Assembly (NCBI GenBank): GCA_943788345.1
Contig: CALSPX010000004.1
Coordinates: 1 to 64,000, forward strand
Source of the DNA: Ascidiaceihabitans sp023955215
GTDB lineage: Bacteria; Pseudomonadota; Alphaproteobacteria; Rhodobacterales; Rhodobacteraceae
DNA: 64,000 nucleotides
Reading direction: 5' to 3'
Shown here in pieces: positions 59,495 to 64,000 of this stretch. Both the position numbers and the translations under genes were made by a program. Numbering within the stretch: the stretch's first letter is position 1; every line of letters starts with the position of its first letter. The notes below the pieces were generated by a model, which saw nothing but the letters and a program-made list of their open reading frames with translations, was not told the origin of the DNA and ran no database searches.

Positions 59495-60499
59495 TTACCG
59501 CTTTGACGCCAAAAGCCGTGCGGCTGCTGGTGCAAAATAGGTCAGGATTCCGTTACAGCCTGCGCGTTTGAATGCCATCAAGCTTTCCATCATCACGCGC
59601 TCTTCATCAATCCAGCCATTTTGGGCCGCTGCTTTGATCATGCTGTACTCGCCGCTCACCTGATAGGCATAAGTGGGGGCACCAAACGTATCTTTGACAC
59701 GGCGGCAAATATCTAAATAGGGCATTCCAGGTTTCACCATGACCATATCCGCGCCCTCAGAAAGGTCACGTTCGATGAGCCGTAGTGCTTCATCTGAATT
59801 GGCAGGGTCCATTTGATATGTCTTCTTGTCCCCAACCAAAGCGCCTGATGCTCCAACTGCATCACGGAACGGGCCATAGAATGCCGAGGCATATTTGGCA
59901 GAATAGCTTAGGATCATCACGTTTTGATGCCCTGCTGCTTCTAGCGCGGTGCGCATTGCCGCGATGCGTCCGTCCATCATATCAGACGGTCCAATAATAT
60001 CAGCGCCGGCTTCAGCTTGGGCCAATGTCATTTTAACAAGCGCCTCGACGGTGCGATCGTTGACGATCTCGCCATTCTCAACAAATCCATCATGTCCGTT
60101 GATGTTGTATGTGTCCAAAGCCACGTCAGTCATGATTGCAATTTCAGGAACTGCAGCCTTGATCGCGCGAATTGCGCGGTTGGCGTGGTTTTCAGGATCC
60201 CATGCGCCTGCACAATCTTCTGTGCGTTCTTCAATCCCTGTGTAGGGGAAAATACAGATGGCAGGGATACCAAGATCGGCTGCTTCACGTGCGGCTTCAA
60301 CGACTTTATCAACCGAGCGGCGGAATACGCCGGGCATTGAGGGGATCGGTTCTTCGATACCTTCACCGCTGCGCACAAAAACGGGCCAAATAAAGTCATC
60401 AACGCTAAGGTCATTCTGACGTGTCAGGGCACGAATTGCCGATGATTGGCGGGTGCGACGCAAGCGGGTCGCAGGGAATTGGCTGATTGTTGGGCGCAT
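59495..60499 (-). CDS. hemB: Porphobilinogen synthase (5-aminolevulinate dehydratase)
   Basis: Joins two 5-aminolevulinate molecules to porphobilinogen, the next haem step after HemA. The 334-residue TIM barrel has the catalytic lysines in SYSAKYASAFYGPFRDA and MVMVKPGMPYLDICR. The metal-binding region in AIMTDVALDTYNINGHDGFVENG has Asp in place of the zinc cysteines, so it is an Mg-type or non-zinc enzyme, as known for alphaproteobacterial HemB. ATG 60499 starts MRPTISQFPATRLRR. Confidence 0.95.
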   Translation of the reverse strand: MRPTISQFPATRLRRTRQSSAIRALTRQNDLSVDDFIWPVFVRSGEGIEEPIPSMPGVFRRSVDKVVEAAREAADLGIPAICIFPYTGIEERTEDCAGAWDPENHANRAIRAIKAAVPEIAIMTDVALDTYNINGHDGFVENGEIVNDRTVEALVKMTLAQAEAGADIIGPSDMMDGRIAAMRTALEAAGHQNVMILSYSAKYASAFYGPFRDAVGASGALVGDKKTYQMDPANSDEALRLIERDLSEGADMVMVKPGMPYLDICRRVKDTFGAPTYAYQVSGEYSMIKAAAQNGWIDEERVMMESLMAFKRAGCNGILTYFAPAAARLLASKR

Positions 60500-60602
60500 T
60501 GTGGGTCACCTTTTCGATATATAGCTTTGCTGACACGGTTTTTTGCACCCTGCAAGGGTAGGAATTGTCGCAAAGCACGGGTAGAACACGGTTGATACCC
60601 TA

Positions 60603-61160
60603 ATGACGGGGAAAAAACAAAAGGCTGCAGCGTTGAACCTTACGCAAACTCTGTTTGAAATCATCGATATGCGCTCTTTCTCGAACCTTTGGTTCTGGAT
60701 CGGATTGGCTGTCGTCTGGTCCTCCGCCAGTCACCGGGTTTTGGGCGTTCCAAACGATATAATCCAAAGGGCGCGACGCTACGGAGCTGAGGCGGAATCA
60801 GATCTAGAAGATCTGGTGCGGATTAATTGTAACCGATTGGTTTACGTCAGCAATATCTCGGGGCTTTGGCTGTTGGGTTTCGTTTGTTTCATTCTTACCG
60901 GCCTTGGGATTATGGGTTTCTATTATTGGGTAGAGTTTGCCCAAGCCGTCTTTTTGTTGGCGTTTCCTATGACGTTGGTTGGTATGCTGAATGTCTCAAC
61001 AGCGCGGCTTTACCAGATGGAACAAAGCACGGGTGAGGCGCTTTATAAGCTCTTGAACCGTCATCGGATGTACACCCAATTCATTGGGATGATTGCAATC
61101 TTCGTGACGGCCCTTTGGGGCATGTTCTGGAATATGCGCGATTTAATTTTGCTGCAATAA
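60603..61160 (+). CDS. Conserved roseobacter membrane protein
   Basis: A 185-residue protein with about four hydrophobic helices (LWFWIGLAVVWSSA, LWLLGFVCFILTGLGIMGFYYWV, AVFLLAFPMTLVGML, FIGMIAIFVTALWGMFW) and conserved RARRYGAEAESDLEDLVRINCNRL between the first two. I recall homologues in roseobacters labelled as a component of the SufBCD complex, without knowing experimental support; treat this as a hint only. It lies just upstream of mfd on the same strand, 67 bp away, and is divergent from hemB. Confidence 0.75.
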   Translation: MTGKKQKAAALNLTQTLFEIIDMRSFSNLWFWIGLAVVWSSASHRVLGVPNDIIQRARRYGAEAESDLEDLVRINCNRLVYVSNISGLWLLGFVCFILTGLGIMGFYYWVEFAQAVFLLAFPMTLVGMLNVSTARLYQMEQSTGEALYKLLNRHRMYTQFIGMIAIFVTALWGMFWNMRDLILLQ

Positions 61161-61227
61161 CCACCGTCATTGACAGCGGGGCTGTTCGACATAGGTCCCT
61201 ACACAAAGATAGATTCAAGGCCTCGCA

Positions 61228-64000
61228 ATGAGCACCAAATCAAAAATTACCATATCCGGCGCGCCAGAGGGCTTTGATGCTCAACTGATCTTGCAAGAGT
61301 TGGATAAGAGTGGTCAGCCAGTCTGCCACGTTGCGCGTGACGACAAGCGTATGGTGGCAATGCAGGATGCTTTGCGGTTTTTTGCACCAGACCTACCTGT
61401 CATCGTCTTTCCGGGTTGGGATTGCCTGCCTTATGATCGTGTTTCGCCGAACGCCGATATTTCAGCGCAGCGCATGGCAACGTTGGCGGCACTTGTACAT
61501 GGGATGCCGGAACGCTTTGTTTTACTTACAACATTGAACGCTGCGACCCAGCGCGTACCGGCGCGTGCTTTGCTGAAAGAGGCCGCGTTTTCTGCAACTG
61601 CTGGCAGTCGTGTTGACGAAAAAGGGCTGCGCAACTTCTTGGTCCGCATGGGATTTGTCCAAAGTCCAACGGTTATGGAGCCGGGGGATTATGCAGTTCG
61701 CGGCGGTATCATCGATATTTACCCACCAGGTGACTTGGGGCCGATCCGTTTGGACCTGTTCGGGGATGTTTTAGACGGTGCACGTCGTTTTGATCCGGCG
61801 ACGCAACGAACAACTGAAAAACTGGATGTCATAGAATTAGCACCTGTGTCCGAGGTTATCTTGGACGAGCCTGCTGTCACGCGTTTTCGCCAGAACTATC
61901 GCCTAGAGTTTGGGGCCGCTGGGACGGATGATCCACTATATGAGGCGATCAGCGCAGGGCGCAAACATCAGGGTGCAGAGCATTGGTTACCCCTATTTCA
62001 TGCTGAACTTGAAACGCTGTTTGATTTCCTACCAAAAGCTACGATTACGCTTGATGACCAGATGACGGGCGCGCGTTTAGCCCGCTGGGAAGGGATCGAA
62101 GATCAATACGAAACGCGCAAACTTGCGATGGACAATCGCTCAAAGAATGACAGCGTTTACAAACCATGCAAGCCGCATGGCCTTTATATGGATGACGCCG
62201 CTTGGGTCACAACTGTCGCGGAACGCCGTGTGATCCAATTCGCCGCTTTGTCTCAGGCGACGGGTCCAAATGTCACTGATGCTGGTGGACGAATTGGGCG
62301 TAATTTTGCACCTGAACGTCAGCAGGAAAGTATAAGCCTTTTCGGTTCCTTAGCGTCACACCTTAAAGCTAAGCTACAAGACAATCCCGTTGTGATTGCT
62401 AGCTACTCAGAAGGCGCGCGGGAACGTCTGACTGGATTGATTGAAGAAGAAGGCTTGTCCGAAGTTTTGCCTATTAGCAATGCATCGCGCATCGGTAAGC
62501 GTGGTTTGCATTTGGTGGTATGGGCGTTGGAGCACGGGTTTGAAACGCCCAATCTGACGGTGATTTCTGAACAGGATGTTTTGGGCGATCGGCTGATCCG
62601 CTCCACTAAGAAACGAAAGCGTGCGGCGAATTTCTTGACCGAAACGCAGTCGCTGAGCCCCGGTGACTTGATCGTTCACATGGATCACGGGATTGGCCGC
62701 TATCAAGGCATGGAAGTAATCACTGCTGCTGGCGCTGCACATGAATGCCTTCTGCTTGAGTATGCTGAGCAAACCAAGCTGTATATGCCGGTTGAAAATA
62801 TCGAATTGCTGTCCAAATATGGCCATGATGAAGGGTTCTTGGACCGTTTAGGTGGTGGAGCGTGGCAGGCTAAGAAATCACGTCTCAAAGAACGCATTCG
62901 CGAGATGGCTGAAAAGCTTATTCGTGTTGCTGCAGAACGTGCACTGCGCCGTGCGCCGGTCATGGATCCGCCAGAAGGCATGTGGGACGCCTTTAGCGCA
63001 CGGTTCCCATATTCTGAAACGGATGACCAGCTAAGCGCGATTGGCGATGTCGTTGATGATCTAACCAGCGGTTCACCTATGGACCGACTGGTCTGTGGTG
63101 ATGTTGGATTTGGTAAAACCGAAGTCGCGATGCGTGCCGCTTTTGTTGCAGCTATGTCAGGCGCACAGGTGGCGATTGTCGCGCCGACGACCTTGCTTGC
63201 CCGTCAGCATTATAAATCTTTTGCTGAGCGTTTCCGCGGCTTTCCGATCGAAGTACGTCAGCTTAGTCGCTTCGTGTCCAAGAAAGATGCTGATGCGACG
63301 CGGGACGGTATGTCACGTGGGACGATTGATATCGTGATTGGCACCCATGCTTTGCTGGCTAAGAACATCCGTTTCAAGAACCTTGGCTTGTTGGTCATTG
63401 ATGAAGAACAACACTTTGGGGTTACGCACAAAGAACGCCTCAAGCAGATGCGTTCCGACATTCACGTCCTGACGCTGACAGCCACGCCAATTCCACGTAC
63501 GTTACAATTGTCCCTAACAGGTGTTCGCGATCTATCCATCATTGGCACGCCACCAGTGGATCGTTTGGCAATCCGCACGTATGTGAGTGAATTTGACAAA
63601 ATTACGATCCGTGAGGGATTGCTGCGCGAACATTATCGCGGCGGACAGTCCTTTTATGTGGTCCCGCGTATCTCCGACATTGGGGAGATCGAAGATTTCT
63701 TGAAAGAACACGTTCCAGAGGTCTCTTATATCGTTGCCAACGGTCAAATGGCTGCGGGTGAGTTGGACGACCGTATGAACGCGTTTTATGACGGTAAATA
63801 TGATGTGCTGCTGGCCACTACTATTGTTGAGTCCGGCTTGGATATTCCAACGGCCAATACAATGGTTGTACACCGAGCTGACATGTTCGGTCTCGCCCAG
63901 CTTTATCAAATTCGTGGTCGTGTTGGGCGCTCCAAGACACGTGCATATGCCTATCTGACAACCAAGCCGCGGGCTAAGCTGACGGCTATGGCTGAGAAAC
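61228..64000 (+). CDS. mfd: Transcription-repair coupling factor (partial, 3' end outside window)
   Basis: Displaces stalled RNA polymerase and recruits UvrA for nucleotide excision repair. The open frame starts at ATG 61228 (MSTKSKITISGAPEGF) and continues to the window edge without a stop (924 codons). It has the UvrB-homology region (VFPGWDCLPYDRVSPN, YAVRGGIIDIYPPG), the RNA-polymerase-interacting domain (LSPGDLIVHMDHGIGRYQGME) and the translocase motifs: Walker A GDVGFGKTE, DEEQHFG and TATPIPRTLQLS, then SGLDIPTANT and GRVGRS. Roughly the last 230 residues are missing, so they lie past 64000. Confidence 0.96.
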   Translation, partial: MSTKSKITISGAPEGFDAQLILQELDKSGQPVCHVARDDKRMVAMQDALRFFAPDLPVIVFPGWDCLPYDRVSPNADISAQRMATLAALVHGMPERFVLLTTLNAATQRVPARALLKEAAFSATAGSRVDEKGLRNFLVRMGFVQSPTVMEPGDYAVRGGIIDIYPPGDLGPIRLDLFGDVLDGARRFDPATQRTTEKLDVIELAPVSEVILDEPAVTRFRQNYRLEFGAAGTDDPLYEAISAGRKHQGAEHWLPLFHAELETLFDFLPKATITLDDQMTGARLARWEGIEDQYETRKLAMDNRSKNDSVYKPCKPHGLYMDDAAWVTTVAERRVIQFAALSQATGPNVTDAGGRIGRNFAPERQQESISLFGSLASHLKAKLQDNPVVIASYSEGARERLTGLIEEEGLSEVLPISNASRIGKRGLHLVVWALEHGFETPNLTVISEQDVLGDRLIRSTKKRKRAANFLTETQSLSPGDLIVHMDHGIGRYQGMEVITAAGAAHECLLLEYAEQTKLYMPVENIELLSKYGHDEGFLDRLGGGAWQAKKSRLKERIREMAEKLIRVAAERALRRAPVMDPPEGMWDAFSARFPYSETDDQLSAIGDVVDDLTSGSPMDRLVCGDVGFGKTEVAMRAAFVAAMSGAQVAIVAPTTLLARQHYKSFAERFRGFPIEVRQLSRFVSKKDADATRDGMSRGTIDIVIGTHALLAKNIRFKNLGLLVIDEEQHFGVTHKERLKQMRSDIHVLTLTATPIPRTLQLSLTGVRDLSIIGTPPVDRLAIRTYVSEFDKITIREGLLREHYRGGQSFYVVPRISDIGEIEDFLKEHVPEVSYIVANGQMAAGELDDRMNAFYDGKYDVLLATTIVESGLDIPTANTMVVHRADMFGLAQLYQIRGRVGRSKTRAYAYLTTKPRAKLTAMAEK

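Overview
The window reads as a chromosomal segment of an alphaproteobacterium of the Roseobacter group (Rhodobacteraceae). The evidence is a 5-aminolevulinate synthase (C4 haem pathway), an Entner-Doudoroff edd-eda pair, a TRAP dicarboxylate transporter with DctBD, an assimilatory APS-reductase/sulfite-reductase operon with DUF934 and DUF2849 proteins, and a plain, moderately GC-rich gene style with short intergenic gaps. By eye the base composition is lower in GC than in Rhodobacter or Ruegeria and closer to Octadecabacter or Loktanella-like genomes; the genus is not established. I see no insertion sequence, prophage, integrase or CRISPR array, and no gene-free stretch longer than 300 bases.

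Layout. 1-4 kb: transketolase (GTG start), a coiled-coil protein coupled to ZapA, then the CGFS glutaredoxin/BolA pair. 4-10 kb: an XdhC-like protein and a molybdopterin-binding protein, followed by a three-subunit molybdenum hydroxylase in the order S-L-M with the AYRGAGR loop of form II (CO-dehydrogenase-like) enzymes. 10-13 kb: an SDR oxidoreductase, infC with an apparent AUC start, and an extremely alanine-rich anchored protein. 13-18 kb, minus strand: the sulfur operon cysG-DUF2849-cysI-cysH-DUF934-fpr, with a divergent Lrp-type regulator. 19-26.5 kb: a cytochrome P450, then dctB-dctD-dctP-dctQ-dctM.

26.5-33.3 kb: tpiA, a 2-oxoglutarate/Fe(II) oxygenase, sufA-like and sufT-like Fe-S assembly genes, an OsmC-family protein, an AT-rich orphan gene bracketed by inverted REP-like elements, an SPFH-NfeD pair and tgt. 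33.4-40.8 kb: lon, a frameshifted HU-like gene, a histidine phosphatase, tRNA-Val, a CMD-family protein, and edd-eda between two identical tRNA-Asp genes. 40.8-50.9 kb: an M20 peptidase, hemA, rodZ-ispG, a periplasmic M48 protease with a DsbA-like partner, an aminotransferase and an AmiC-type amidase. 50.9-64 kb: PBP1A, prfB, a pseudouridine synthase with a penicillin/AHL acylase, a beta-hydroxyacid dehydrogenase, a SYLF lipoprotein, hemB, a conserved membrane protein and the first 2.8 kb of mfd.

The most interesting unit is the dct locus. DctD keeps its receiver and Fis-type DNA-binding domains, but its AAA+ domain has lost both the P-loop lysine and the GAFTGA segment. The dctP promoter still carries two tandem TGTGCG-N6-CGCACA sites and shows no sigma-54 -24/-12 element. 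Together these suggest a DctD that has left sigma-54 control. Other points to check are the single-base lesion in the HU gene, the AUC start of infC, the REP-bracketed orphan gene, the 11-bp tandem repeats upstream of the sufA-like gene, and the terminator-like hairpin between dctP and dctQ.
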